37,828 bases of DNA. It comes from Deltaproteobacteria bacterium (GTDB lineage: Bacteria; Desulfobacterota; GWC2-55-46; JAJCZF01). The first letter of the stretch is position 1. Each line of letters starts with the position of its first letter. Both the position numbers and the translations under genes were made by a program. Shown here one piece after another: positions 25,809 to 36,265 of the stretch. The notes beneath the pieces were generated by a model. The model was not told the origin of the DNA. It saw nothing but the letters and a program-made list of their open reading frames with translations, and did no database searches. The DNA is taken from NCBI GenBank assembly GCA_029262475.1, contig JAJCZG010000024.1:1-37828 (forward strand), given 5' to 3'.

Positions 25809-26474
25809 ATGTTTAATAAGAAGATTTTTTCATTCTTTGCGGTATTCTTTCTCTGCTTTCTCTTCACTGGAGCGAATGATCTATATGCTCGCGACGGCGC
25901 GGCATTATTTACGCAAAATAAATGTAATGCGTGTCACCAGGTAGAGGGGCCGGCAACGGATAAGACAATAGAGGACTTACTTCGCAGAAATGGCCCGGAG
26001 CTCTGGTACGCCGGTAGCAAGTTCAGGCCGGGTTTTCTCGGTAAATGGCTCGCCGACCCTCAGCCGATTCGCCCTATGGAATATTACTCGCTAACCGAGC
26101 CGAATAAGAACGATCATCCGCGCCTCCCGTCTGAGGAGGCAAAAGCCGTAGCCGCTTACCTTATGACCCTTACCTCCGGAGACGTCGGCGGGGCGGGTAT
26201 TGTAGCGAGAAAAAACATCAAAGGTAAAAAAGTCTTTGCTAAAGAATTCTCCTGCTACGGCTGTCATCAGATGAGGAGCCGGGGTCATATTATGGGGGGC
26301 TTATCCGGCCCGTCGCTCGCCGGAGCGCGAGAGAGGCTTAACCCCGAGTGGGTATATGCCTACATGGTGAGGCCAAAGGTATTTAAGCCGGTGAAGGATA
26401 TGCCCGTCTACTCGGGGCTCGTAAACGATAAGAAGATGCGTAACCTCTCCGAGTACGTATCGAATCTGGACTAA
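25809..26474 (+). CDS. Di-haem c-type cytochrome, secreted
   Basis: 221 residues with a signal peptide (KK followed by a hydrophobic stretch, cleavage likely after DLYA near residue 27). Two haem c sites are visible: C39-NA-C42-H43 and C149-YG-C152-H153. Candidate axial Met residues follow each site (M90 in IRPMEYY, M198 in KDMPVYSG), so this is a tandem cytochrome c fold. It should carry electrons in the periplasm. The conserved WYAGSKFRPGFLGKWLADPQ segment between the haems occurs in cytochromes of anaerobic respiratory chains, but the redox partner is unknown. The ATG has no clear Shine-Dalgarno. A mono-haem cytochrome gene starts 12 bases after its stop, so the pair is an operon. Confidence 0.88.
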   Translation: MFNKKIFSFFAVFFLCFLFTGANDLYARDGAALFTQNKCNACHQVEGPATDKTIEDLLRRNGPELWYAGSKFRPGFLGKWLADPQPIRPMEYYSLTEPNKNDHPRLPSEEAKAVAAYLMTLTSGDVGGAGIVARKNIKGKKVFAKEFSCYGCHQMRSRGHIMGGLSGPSLAGARERLNPEWVYAYMVRPKVFKPVKDMPVYSGLVNDKKMRNLSEYVSNLD

Positions 26475-26486
26475 TACGGTTAAATC

Positions 26487-26837
26487 ATGAGATCTATCCT
26501 ATATATTTTTCTATTCTCTTCAATACTCCTTACGTCTGTGCCCGCCGCCGACGCGGCCGGAGTTAAGGAGATATACCGCTTCTACTGCGCCCAGTGTCAC
26601 GGCCTGGAGGGAAAGGGAGACGGTATAAATAACCGCGAGGAGATGCCGGTTACGCCGAGGGACCACACCTCCGCTGGCGAGATGGGGAAGCTCACCGACG
26701 AGGATATTATAAGCGTAATAAAGGAGGGCGGGGCCGCCACAAGCAAGTCCACGCTTATGCCACCCTTCATGAAGACGCTTACGGATGACGAGATCATAGG
26801 GCTTAAAGACTACCTTCGCGAGCTCTGCAAGTGTTAG
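26487..26837 (+). CDS. Mono-haem cytochrome c (c551/c553-like), secreted
   Basis: 116 residues with a signal peptide ending near ADAAG (about 25). The single haem site is C34-AQ-C37-H38 in FYCAQCHGLEGKGDG, with Met ligand candidates in STLMPPFMKTL. The G-x-G-D and final DYLREL helix fit a class I cytochrome. It ends in an unusual CKC. It lies 12 bases downstream of the di-haem cytochrome gene and is probably its electron partner in the periplasm. The start has no strong Shine-Dalgarno, and other small class I cytochromes are possible assignments. Confidence 0.88.
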   Translation: MRSILYIFLFSSILLTSVPAADAAGVKEIYRFYCAQCHGLEGKGDGINNREEMPVTPRDHTSAGEMGKLTDEDIISVIKEGGAATSKSTLMPPFMKTLTDDEIIGLKDYLRELCKC

Positions 26838-26894
26838 CGGTTTCCACCTTTCTAAGATTGAGAGAGAACCTTATGGGGACGAATCTTCAAGATA

Positions 26895-26903
26895 TGATAT
26901 AAT
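26895..26903 (+). promoter_or_regulatory. Extended -10 promoter of the small secreted protein gene
   Basis: TG-A-TATAAT (26895-26903) is a perfect extended -10 element, 26 bases before the start codon at 26930. No -35 is required for this promoter class. Confidence 0.5.
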
Positions 26904-26929
26904 TTCATATAGTTGAAAAGGAAGAAACC

Positions 26930-27337
26930 ATGAGAATTTTAATTACAGTAATATTTCTGTTTGCCTTAATGGTATTTTCCCCATCAATCACAAGAGCACA
27001 GGAATCTCCGCCTGATAAGCCATTATCCAAAGAATCCCTTGATAGTCTTGAAGCAAGAGAAGACGTGTCCGTTCTTCTTAATAAAATGTATTTATTGTTA
27101 GATGAAATTCAGAGAAAAAGGAATTATCAATGCCTTAAGGTTTTTGGACATAGCAAGTTTTGCAATTGCATCAATAAAAACATGGCAACTGGTCTTAGTT
27201 TCTGGCATTACGTTCAGGTCTTAGCCTCAACAAAAGAAGAACTTGATTATTCGAACCTCTCTGAGGAAGATCAATTACTTGTTGATAATGCTCTCAAGGT
27301 ACGAGAACAATGTGTGACAGAACTAGGTTTTAACTAA
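26930..27337 (+). CDS. Small secreted protein of unknown function
   Basis: 135 residues starting with a signal peptide (MRILITVIFLFALMVFSPS, cleavage near TRAQ, residue 24). The mature part is helical and polar, with four Cys (68, 78, 80, 128) that could form disulfides or bind a metal. I do not recognise a family. C-x-C at 78-80 is not a haem site. The gene is AT-rich compared with its flanks and has its own promoter candidate, so it may have been acquired separately. AGGAAG lies 6 bases before the ATG. Confidence 0.75.
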   Translation: MRILITVIFLFALMVFSPSITRAQESPPDKPLSKESLDSLEAREDVSVLLNKMYLLLDEIQRKRNYQCLKVFGHSKFCNCINKNMATGLSFWHYVQVLASTKEELDYSNLSEEDQLLVDNALKVREQCVTELGFN

Positions 27338-27454
27338 ATGACCTGACTGGCAACCATTTATGCACCGTAAGTTTTAAATTTCTACGTCCCAATAAGTGAT
27401 AGTAGTACATTCCAGATACATATTATTCTTCTTATCCACCGGACGGTCTTCTTA

Positions 27455-27646
27455 ATGGTATTTATTCTAAGTGTCATAGGTGTTGTGCTTATTATTGAAG
27501 GGCTTCCGTACTTCGCCTCCCCGAAGAAGGCCAAGGAGTGGGCGATGACCGTCTACGAGTTCGAGAACGGTACGCTCAGGAAGCTTGGCCTTGTGGCTAT
27601 GGCAGCGGGGCTCCTTCTTATATTCGCTTCAAAATATTTGCTATAG
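27455..27646 (+). CDS. DUF2065 family small membrane protein (YjeT-like)
   Basis: 63 residues with two membrane helices, FILSVIGVVLIIEGLPYFAS and GLVAMAAGLLLIFAS, joined by a short polar loop (PKKAKEW, ENGTLRKLG). The I-I-E-G-L-P-Y start and the L-R-x-x-G-L pattern before helix 2 are typical of DUF2065. The function is unknown. It is followed after 12 bases by the SpoIID-like gene, so they are probably co-transcribed. Confidence 0.8.
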   Translation: MVFILSVIGVVLIIEGLPYFASPKKAKEWAMTVYEFENGTLRKLGLVAMAAGLLLIFASKYLL

Positions 27647-27658
27647 GTTACGAGCCTT

Positions 27659-28798
27659 ATGGACCGTCTACTAATAAACAGCAGAGAGAAATTCTCTTAC
27701 ATCATCTCTTTCTTCCTCTTGAGTATTTTTTTATCCTCAACCATACTTTGCGGATATGCCGCTTCCGAAGATCAAGCCAACCGTGGCGGTGAAGTCTTTA
27801 TTCGCGTTCAGGTAATACCGCGCTCCACAGAGATAGTCATAACCGGCTCCACCGAGGGGGTGGATCTCGTCTTTACCCGCTCAGGCGCAGGGCCTGCTAC
27901 CTTAAATGGCCGCGAAGAGTACCTCCCGTATAATGTAAAACCGGCGGAAAACCTGCTCCGCGCCAACGGCGACCCCTTTCGTGGCAGCCTCTCCGTAGTG
28001 GAGACGGTCGGGGGGGTCATGCTCATAAATACCATTCCCTTAGAGCACTATATCGCGGGCATCATAAATAACGAGATATCGTCTTCCTGGCACCCTGACG
28101 CAATAAAGGCGCAGGCGGTAATTGCGAGGAGCTACGCCATGTGGAGGATAAAGGAACGTGCGGGAGAGCTTTATCACGTTACCGCCACCAACCTGGACCA
28201 GGTCTATACAGGGGCAGGGGCCGAGGATACCAAAGCCGTAAAAGGCGTTCAGGATACCTACGGAGAGGTGCTCACCTACGACGGTGAGATAGCCCTTACG
28301 CTCTACCACTCAAACGCAGGCGGGAAGACCGAGGCCGCAGGTAATGTATGGGGCGGCGTCTACCACTATCTCAGGTCAGTCTCAAGCGCCGGTGACAAAA
28401 AGGCCCCTCACTACTCCTGGAAGTTCAAGGTAAATGAGAGCACGCTTCGGAGCGCCTTCACCCGGAGCGGCTACGACGTTGGAGAGATAAAGAGGATCTC
28501 CGTTAAGAAGAAGAGTCCCACCGGAAGGGTAAAACTCGCCCTTGTAATAAGCAAGGGAGCACAGACTGTAAAGATCACCGGCGAGGAGCTACGGAAGGTA
28601 GTCGGGTACGGCAATGTCAAGAGCACGCTCTTTAAAGTATCGAAGTCCGGCTCCACATTTATCTTTAAGGGCAGGGGCTCCGGGCACGGCGTTGGGCTCT
28701 CGCAGTGGGGAGCAAAGGCGATGGCAGAGAAGGGCCGCTCCTATAAAAAGATACTGAAGCACTATTACCCCGGTACCAAACTTGACAAAATCTACTAA
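27659..28798 (+). CDS. SpoIID/LytB domain protein (peptidoglycan-associated)
   Basis: 379 residues. An N-terminal membrane segment or signal sequence (about 14-35) is followed by the SpoIID core. This shows PLEHYIAGIINNEISSSWHP, AIKAQAVIARSYAMW, YHSNAGGKTEAAGNVWGG and the C-terminal GRGSGHGVGLSQWGAKAMAEKG with KKILKHYYPGTKL. In sporulating bacteria SpoIID is a lytic transglycosylase that cuts stem-peptide-free glycan. Non-sporulating Gram-negatives carry relatives with presumed cell-wall roles. It acts outside the cytoplasm. The ATG at 27659 has only a weak AGG-type Shine-Dalgarno. Confidence 0.9.
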   Translation: MDRLLINSREKFSYIISFFLLSIFLSSTILCGYAASEDQANRGGEVFIRVQVIPRSTEIVITGSTEGVDLVFTRSGAGPATLNGREEYLPYNVKPAENLLRANGDPFRGSLSVVETVGGVMLINTIPLEHYIAGIINNEISSSWHPDAIKAQAVIARSYAMWRIKERAGELYHVTATNLDQVYTGAGAEDTKAVKGVQDTYGEVLTYDGEIALTLYHSNAGGKTEAAGNVWGGVYHYLRSVSSAGDKKAPHYSWKFKVNESTLRSAFTRSGYDVGEIKRISVKKKSPTGRVKLALVISKGAQTVKITGEELRKVVGYGNVKSTLFKVSKSGSTFIFKGRGSGHGVGLSQWGAKAMAEKGRSYKKILKHYYPGTKLDKIY

Positions 28799-28891
28799 AC
28801 TCCCTTTGATCATAAATGAGGCGAATCTTCTAAAGGAGGTTTCCCGGGCGCCGGACTTGACAAAAGCAATTAAATACCCTTCCTTATAGAG

Positions 28892-29950
28892 ATGCAGATA
28901 AGCGACTTCGACTTCACCCTCCCTCCCGAACTCATTGCGCGTTATCCCCTGGAGGAGAGGTCTGCCTCAAGGCTACTGGCCCTCGACCGACGTACCGGCG
29001 AGACTCAAGACAGGGTCTTCACCGATATAAAGAGCTTCCTTGAGCCGGGCGACATGCTCGTCTTAAACGACACCCGTGTGATACCGGCGCGCCTTACCGG
29101 CAAGAAGGCCACGGGCGGGGTTATTGAACTCCTCCTTACGAGAGAGCTAAGTGAGGAGCCGACAGGCCCCGGACGTACGCGTTGGCTATCTATGGTAAAG
29201 GGCTCCAAAGGGATACGCCAGGGCACGGCCTTCACTCTCGACGGAGGAGGGGAGGCGCGTTTAATCGAATCGGCCGACGACGGCTTCTGGATAGTAGAGA
29301 TAACGCTTACGGGAGCGTACAGTGATATTTACACCTACCTGGATAAGAACGGAGAGTTACCGCTCCCGCCGTATATGAGACGCGGAGCCGAAGAGCTTGA
29401 TAAGGAACGCTACCAGACGGTATTCGCCGACGTACCGGGCGCTGTAGCGGCCCCGACCGCTGGGCTTCACTTTACGGAGACGTTACTCGGTGAGTTATCG
29501 GCGATGGGCGTTCTCGTTAAATATATTACGCTCCACGTCGGGCCGGGGACATTTCTGCCGGTACGCGTAGACGACGTAAGCGAACACCGGATGCACTCCG
29601 AGTGGTATGAGATTGCCCCTGACATCTACGAAGCCGTATTTCAGAGAAGAGAGAGAGGCACGCGCGTTATAGCCGTCGGGACGACGGTAACGCGGGCATT
29701 AGAGGCTGCGGCATGCGGGGGCGAAACTGGCGCCCCGAAGCTCAAGGGCGATACGGATATCTTTATCTACCCGGGTTACGTCTTCAAAGTGGTTGACGCC
29801 CTCATCACTAACTTTCATCTACCTCAGTCAACTCTCCTTATGCTCGTCAGCGCCTTTGCCGGAAGAGAGAATATACTTAATGCCTACACCGAGGCGATAG
29901 AAAAGAAGTACAGGTTCTTTAGCTACGGCGACTCAATGATTATCATCTAA
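28892..29950 (+). CDS. queA: S-adenosylmethionine:tRNA ribosyltransferase-isomerase
   Basis: QueA transfers and isomerises the ribose of SAM onto preQ1 in tRNA, giving epoxyqueuosine. The 352 residues are the normal length. Characteristic blocks are MQISDFDFTLPPELIARYPL, SRLLALDR, GDMLVLNDTRVIPARL, LPLPPYMRR, YQTVFADVPGAVAAPTAGLH, VKYITLHVGPGTFLPVR, HRMHSEWYEI, and DALITNFHLPQSTLLMLVSA. The ATG at 28892 is the only possible start in this frame (TAA at 28871-28873) yet has no adjacent Shine-Dalgarno. The next enzyme of the queuosine pathway, tgt, is 193 bases downstream. Confidence 0.96.
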   Translation: MQISDFDFTLPPELIARYPLEERSASRLLALDRRTGETQDRVFTDIKSFLEPGDMLVLNDTRVIPARLTGKKATGGVIELLLTRELSEEPTGPGRTRWLSMVKGSKGIRQGTAFTLDGGGEARLIESADDGFWIVEITLTGAYSDIYTYLDKNGELPLPPYMRRGAEELDKERYQTVFADVPGAVAAPTAGLHFTETLLGELSAMGVLVKYITLHVGPGTFLPVRVDDVSEHRMHSEWYEIAPDIYEAVFQRRERGTRVIAVGTTVTRALEAAACGGETGAPKLKGDTDIFIYPGYVFKVVDALITNFHLPQSTLLMLVSAFAGRENILNAYTEAIEKKYRFFSYGDSMIII

Positions 29951-29957
29951 TTTTTAA

Positions 29958-31247
<1,290 letters not shown>

Positions 31248-31302
31248 TCGCTTTTTTTATGTTACTAATAGTAAATTAACTTTCTAACTAGGAGGCATTA
31301 TA

Positions 31303-31623
31303 GTGTTTTTATCGTTCCCGGTAGCTGTGGCCTACGCCGCAGATAGCAGTGCTAAGGCTAATCCGCTCTTCAGCATGGCCCCGATGATACTGATCTTTGT
31401 AGTATTTTATTTTCTACTCATTCGTCCTCAGCAAAAGAAGGCCAAGGCCCACAAAGAGCTCCTATCGAGAATCGAAAAGGGCGATACCGCAGTAACGAAC
31501 GGCGGCATCTACGGCAGAGTGACCTCCACCAGCGAGGATACCATAATGATGGAGATAGCCGATAACATAAGGGTCAAGGTAGCCAGGAACGCCATAGCCA
31601 CCAGAAAACCCAAGGACGGCTGA
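31303..31623 (+). CDS. yajC: Sec translocon accessory protein YajC
   Basis: 106 residues with one membrane helix (MAPMILIFVVFYFLLIRPQ) followed by the invariant RPQQKKAKAHKELLSRIEKGD and VTNGGIYGRVTS. YajC joins SecD and SecF in the accessory complex that helps SecYEG-driven export at the inner membrane. The GTG start at 31303 has a perfect AGGAGG (31290-31295) at 7-base spacing. It precedes secD by 90 bases. Confidence 0.95.
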   Translation: MFLSFPVAVAYAADSSAKANPLFSMAPMILIFVVFYFLLIRPQQKKAKAHKELLSRIEKGDTAVTNGGIYGRVTSTSEDTIMMEIADNIRVKVARNAIATRKPKDG

Positions 31624-31713
31624 GCATCCTGAAAACGGCTTCTCGTAGATGAAGTGTCTGTCTTCAGTAACTTTTAATCCTTATCCTCGAATTTTATTCG
31701 GAGCTTAAAATAG

Positions 31714-33309
31714 ATGAAATCGATATTCTGGCGTCTTGTGCTGCTGGCCATATTTACGGTTGGGGCCATTATTCTCTTCTTACCGTCCACCCCGCTTCAA
31801 AAGAGTCTACCCGCCTTCTGGGCAGACTCGGTTCCGAAGATCGCCCTCGGGCTCGACCTCCAGGGGGGCATGCACATAGTCCTTGAAGTGGACCAGGAAA
31901 AAGGGCTTGAGACGCACGTTAAACGCCTCTCTGATAGCGTTAAGGCGATGCTCAAAGAGAATAACGTCCCCTACACATATCTTAAAACCACAGGCATTGA
32001 CTCGATTACCATTTCATATCCGTCCGGGTCTAATATAAAGGTTCCGCAAAATATTGAGCGCCTGATGGGCGACGAGTATCCGGTATTCGATAAGCCCGCC
32101 AAGAGCGGCAATAAGCTCGTCTTCAGGCTCATCGAGGCCGAGATAGAGAGGCTTAATAACTGGTCCACCTCACAGGCCCTCGAAACGATACGGAACAGGA
32201 TAGACAAGTTCGGCGTTACCGAGCCGATAATCCAGCGTCAGGGGCCAAGAGAGATAATCATCCAGCTCCCCGGAATGAAAGACCCGAAGCGCGCCATAGA
32301 CCTTATCGGTAAGACGGCGATGCTTGAGTTCCGCATGCTCGACAGCACCGGAGACCTTACGATGGCGCTAAAGGGCTCGGTCCCCTTCGGCTCCGAGCTT
32401 ATATACCAGAAGAAGACCAACCCTGAGACCGGCGAAGTAGATATGATACCCTACCTCGTTAAAAAAGAGACACTCCTTACCGGAGACCTCATAAGTGACG
32501 CGAAGGTTGCCTTTGACAGCCAGTTCAACGAGCCCTATGTCGGCATAAACTTCGACCGGCAGGGGGGTAAAATTTTCGAGCGCTTAACGGCCCAGAACGT
32601 CAATAAGCGCATGGCGATTATCTTAGATGGCAACCTCTACTCGGCTCCGAATATAAACGAGAAGATAAGCGGCGGCAGGGCGTCGATAACAGGCGGCTTC
32701 ACTTATGACGAGGCCGTTGATTTAGCGATTGTCCTCCGTGCAGGCGCGCTTCCCGCCCCGGTTAATGTAATCCAGAATGTTACCGTCGGCCCCTCTCTCG
32801 GCCACGACTCTATTGAAGCCGGTATAAGGGCGGTAATCTTCGGCGGCGCACTTGTAATCATCTTCATGATCCTTTACTACAGGGCATCCGGCATCATAGC
32901 TATTTGGGCGGTATTTCTAAACATTATTATGCTCATGGGTTCGATGGCTTACTTTAACGCAACGCTTACGCTTCCCGGTATCGCAGGAATACTGCTTACC
33001 ATCGGCATGGGCGTTGACGCGAACGTGCTCATATTCGAACGTATAAAAGAAGAACTCCGCGCCGGAAGGACTCCGAGGAGCGCTGTGGACTCGGGCTACG
33101 ACAGGGCATGGTGGACCATCGTTGACAGTCAGGTGACGACTCTCATAACGGCGGCCGTGCTCTTCCAGTTCGGAAGCGGGCCTATTAAGGGCTTTGCCGT
33201 CGCCTTAAGTCTCGGGATACTTATAAATCTCTTTACCGCACTCGTTGGAACGAAGGTCATCTTCGATATTATTAACACCAGGTCGAAGCTTGGCAAGGTT
33301 AATATCTAA
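31714..33309 (+). CDS. secD: Protein translocase subunit SecD
   Basis: The 531-residue SecD uses the proton gradient to pull proteins out of the Sec channel on the periplasmic side. TM1 is at about 7-25, then the P1 head starts with GLDLQGGMHIVLEVD (46-60). The C-terminal five-helix RND-like domain has LTIGMGVDANVLIFERIKEE, with the functional D, and RSAVDSGYDRAWWTIVDSQ. Length fits the family. It is followed by secF after 59 bases. The ATG at 31714 has GGAG about 12 bases upstream. Confidence 0.96.
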   Translation: MKSIFWRLVLLAIFTVGAIILFLPSTPLQKSLPAFWADSVPKIALGLDLQGGMHIVLEVDQEKGLETHVKRLSDSVKAMLKENNVPYTYLKTTGIDSITISYPSGSNIKVPQNIERLMGDEYPVFDKPAKSGNKLVFRLIEAEIERLNNWSTSQALETIRNRIDKFGVTEPIIQRQGPREIIIQLPGMKDPKRAIDLIGKTAMLEFRMLDSTGDLTMALKGSVPFGSELIYQKKTNPETGEVDMIPYLVKKETLLTGDLISDAKVAFDSQFNEPYVGINFDRQGGKIFERLTAQNVNKRMAIILDGNLYSAPNINEKISGGRASITGGFTYDEAVDLAIVLRAGALPAPVNVIQNVTVGPSLGHDSIEAGIRAVIFGGALVIIFMILYYRASGIIAIWAVFLNIIMLMGSMAYFNATLTLPGIAGILLTIGMGVDANVLIFERIKEELRAGRTPRSAVDSGYDRAWWTIVDSQVTTLITAAVLFQFGSGPIKGFAVALSLGILINLFTALVGTKVIFDIINTRSKLGKVNI

Positions 33310-33368
33310 CCTTACTAAGAGATATTACTTATTATTTTGATTTACCGGTATATGAATTTGGAGGATAG

Positions 33369-34340
33369 ATGAGCAAGGGTGGAGTTACTACATTCGATTT
33401 TCTCGGCAAGCGCAAGATTGCGGCCATTATCTCCATTATTCTCGCCATCGCCGGAATCATGGCCGTCATATCCATACCTCTCGGCAAGGCCAAGCTCGGC
33501 ACGGACTTTACCGGAGGCGTGGCGATTCAATACCGCTTCGAAGCCCCGGTCTCTGTTGAGGACGCCAGGAAGCTGCTCGAAGCAGGAGGCTTCGGAGACG
33601 CTGACCTGCAGGAGATCTCCGGCGCAAACAAGCTCCTCGTAAAGGTAAAGAGGAGCGAGGGCGACCTCAGCGCCATGAGCAGGGCCATCGGAGAGACATT
33701 TACGAGCGCCCTGCCGGGTAATCCCTATACCATTGACAGTACCACCGAAATAGGACCAACCGTCGGCAAAAGGCTCCAGAGGGACGCCTTTTGGGCCGTC
33801 GTTATCTCTCTCTTCGGAATATTTTTTTATATAGCCTGGCGTTTTGAGTTCCGCTTCGGCATAGCTGCGGTCGTGGCGACATTCCACGACGTGCTCGCCG
33901 TACTCGCCGTACTCCTGTTCATAAACAGTGAGATAAACCTTATGGTCATTACCGCTCTGCTTACCATTGCCGGTTACTCGATAAACGACTCGGTCGTCGT
34001 ATTCGACAGGATAAGGGAGAATTTAAAGAAACAGGCTACCACGAGAAGCAAGGAGAAGCAGAAAGAATCGCTCGTGCACCTCATTAACAGGTCCATAAAT
34101 GAGATGCTCAGGCGTACCATCGTAACGTCGGGCACGACTATTCTCGTCCTCCTCGCTCTCTTCTTCATCGGAGGAGAAGTCATTCACGACTTTTCCTTCA
34201 CGCTCATTGTAGGCGTCATCATCGGCACATATTCATCTATATTCGTCGCCAGCCCCTTACTCCTCCTCTGGAAGGGGAAGGATGGGCGTCTCATACATGA
34301 CAGCGCGCCTGAGAGCGCACGCGCCGCCGGAGATGCATAG
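33369..34340 (+). CDS. secF: Protein translocase subunit SecF
   Basis: 323 residues that pair with SecD. One N-terminal helix (about 17-36) is followed by the head with GTDFTGGVAIQYRF (44-57), then five helices with TIAGYSINDSVVVFDRIREN and NEMLRRTIVTSGTTIL. The GGAGG just upstream of ATG 33369 is strong. The charged C-terminal tail is ordinary. Together with yajC and secD this makes a complete SecDF-YajC operon. Confidence 0.96.
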   Translation: MSKGGVTTFDFLGKRKIAAIISIILAIAGIMAVISIPLGKAKLGTDFTGGVAIQYRFEAPVSVEDARKLLEAGGFGDADLQEISGANKLLVKVKRSEGDLSAMSRAIGETFTSALPGNPYTIDSTTEIGPTVGKRLQRDAFWAVVISLFGIFFYIAWRFEFRFGIAAVVATFHDVLAVLAVLLFINSEINLMVITALLTIAGYSINDSVVVFDRIRENLKKQATTRSKEKQKESLVHLINRSINEMLRRTIVTSGTTILVLLALFFIGGEVIHDFSFTLIVGVIIGTYSSIFVASPLLLLWKGKDGRLIHDSAPESARAAGDA

Positions 34341-34412
34341 TTACGACGCAGTGGAGTCAACACATTCACTCTTACACAGTATGTAATGCACTTAGGCGGG
34401 TAAAACTCAATC

Positions 34413-36122
34413 ATGCAAAAAAAATGGAAGATAAAGAGCACTAACGAAGAGCTTCAGGCAAGCCTTGTAAAAGAGCTTAATATTTTACCAATCACAGCCA
34501 AACTCCTTATAAACCGAGGCCTTGTCGATATCGACGAGGCCTTTTCTTTTCTATCTCCGAATATAAAGGAGATACACGACCCAAACCTTATGAAGGATAT
34601 GGATAAGGCCGTTAAAAGAGTCATGACTGCTATAACCAGCGGCGAAAAGATGGCAATATTTGGCGATTACGACGTGGACGGCACCACGGCTACGGCCCTC
34701 CTTAAACTCTTCTTCACCGAGCTTGGCATCGATGTGGAGACCTATATTCCGGAGCGCCTCACAGAGGGCTACGGCCTGAGCACCGGCCCGGTTGATGCCC
34801 TTGCAGAAAGGGGAGTAACACTCATTATAACTACGGACTGCGGCGTATCCAACTTCGATGAGGTTACCTACGCATCAACGCTCGGGATGGATGTAATAAT
34901 CACCGACCACCATATGGTCCCGGATAAAGTGCCTCCGGCCGTCGCCATCCTTAACCCGAGACAAGAGGGGTGTAAATTTCCTTTTAAAGGTCTGGCAGGA
35001 GTGGGCGTAGCCTTTAACTTCGCAATGGCCTTAAGGACTAAACTTCGCGAGGCCGGTCATTTCAAAGCAGAAGCGGATATGCCTAACCTTAAAAACTACC
35101 TGGATCTCGTCTGCATAGGCACGGTCGCCGATATGGTGCCGCTCGTAGGAGAGAACAGGCTCTTTGTGAAGTACGGCATCGAAGTCCTTAAAAAGTCAGC
35201 CAGAGAGGGGCTTAAGGCACTCAAGGCAGCCTCCGGCGTTAGGGACGAGAGCCTTAATACAGAGACGATATCCTATCAGATTGCCCCCAGGATAAACGCC
35301 GCAGGCAGGGTAAAGAGGGCCGATATCGCTCTTGACTTACTCACTACCAGTGACCCCGTGAAGGCCATGAAGCTCGCCTCCGAGCTGGACTCCATAAACT
35401 GTGGCCGCCAGGAGATAGAACGCAAGATATACAGTGAGGCTGAGGCGTTACTGGAGAGTGAACAGGGTAAGAAGGGTTTTGTTATCTTCTCCGAGAAGTG
35501 GCACCCCGGCGTTATCGGCATAGTGGCCTCCAAGCTCGTAAACCGCTACAACCGCCCGACGGTCATGATAGCCATCGACGGAGAGGTAGGAAGGGGCTCC
35601 GGGAGGGGGATAAAGAACTTCGACCTCCTGGAAGGAATAAAATCTTGCGCTCACCTGCTTGAGAGATACGGCGGGCACAAGGCAGCCGCAGGGTTTACTA
35701 TACGGAAAGAAAATATCGATACTTTTAAGAGAGAATTTCTCGAAGCGTTGGAGAAAAATTTAAGCGATGAAGACCTCATCCCGGAGGTGGAGCTCGACGC
35801 AGTGGTGAACCTCGATGATGTAGACGCAAGGCTTATAAGCGAGATAGAACGGCTCTCTCCATTCGGCATATCCAACCGCGAACCCTTATTTTGCGCCGAG
35901 GATACCCATATTGTACACACGCAGATAGTCGGCCAAAAACACCTTCGCTTGAAAGTAAAGCACAAGGGAGACCCTTTAAAGGCGATAGCCTTTGGCATGG
36001 GCGGTCTCCATCCCATGAAAGGCTCAGGCTTCGACCTCCTCTTTCGACCGTACTTCGACGATTGGCAGGGCAGGAGGAGCCTCGCACTGAAGATAAAGGA
36101 CGTTAAGGAAAGCAGCCTCTAA
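34413..36122 (+). CDS. recJ: Single-stranded-DNA-specific exonuclease RecJ
   Basis: The 569 residues form a DHH-family nuclease that degrades single-stranded DNA 5' to 3' in RecFOR recombination and mismatch repair. Metal-binding motifs are GDYDVDGTTAT (D85, D87, D89), TDCGVSN (D142), TDHHMVP (D165-H167) and CIGTVADMVPL. The DHHA1 part shows GRGSGRGIKNFDLLEGI and RYGGHKAAAGFTI, and an OB-fold follows at the C-terminus. It starts 72 bases after secF. No good terminator follows it immediately. Confidence 0.95.
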   Translation: MQKKWKIKSTNEELQASLVKELNILPITAKLLINRGLVDIDEAFSFLSPNIKEIHDPNLMKDMDKAVKRVMTAITSGEKMAIFGDYDVDGTTATALLKLFFTELGIDVETYIPERLTEGYGLSTGPVDALAERGVTLIITTDCGVSNFDEVTYASTLGMDVIITDHHMVPDKVPPAVAILNPRQEGCKFPFKGLAGVGVAFNFAMALRTKLREAGHFKAEADMPNLKNYLDLVCIGTVADMVPLVGENRLFVKYGIEVLKKSAREGLKALKAASGVRDESLNTETISYQIAPRINAAGRVKRADIALDLLTTSDPVKAMKLASELDSINCGRQEIERKIYSEAEALLESEQGKKGFVIFSEKWHPGVIGIVASKLVNRYNRPTVMIAIDGEVGRGSGRGIKNFDLLEGIKSCAHLLERYGGHKAAAGFTIRKENIDTFKREFLEALEKNLSDEDLIPEVELDAVVNLDDVDARLISEIERLSPFGISNREPLFCAEDTHIVHTQIVGQKHLRLKVKHKGDPLKAIAFGMGGLHPMKGSGFDLLFRPYFDDWQGRRSLALKIKDVKESSL

Positions 36123-36189
36123 AGACCACCCTCCTGCCTTAGACCTACTTTCTCTAATTATTCAATACCAACTTGACTTGCCGTACCTC

Positions 36190-36260
36190 ACCCTGTTCTT
36201 TTGAAAGAAAAAAAAATAATATCCCCTCCCTTGATTGGAGGGGATTTAGGGGAGGGTGAG
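36190..36260 (+). repeat. Interspersed hairpin element, copy 1
   Basis: ACCCTGTTCTTTTGAAAGA, an A-tract, a perfect 9-bp stem ATCCCCTCC/GGAGGGGAT with a 7-base loop (36221-36245), then GGGGAGGGTGAG. Copy 2 begins exactly 300 bases downstream. The G/C-rich palindrome resembles REP-like elements dispersed in many bacterial genomes. On the minus strand the stem is followed by a long T-run and could also end transcription. Confidence 0.75.
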
Positions 36261-36265
36261 AAAAG

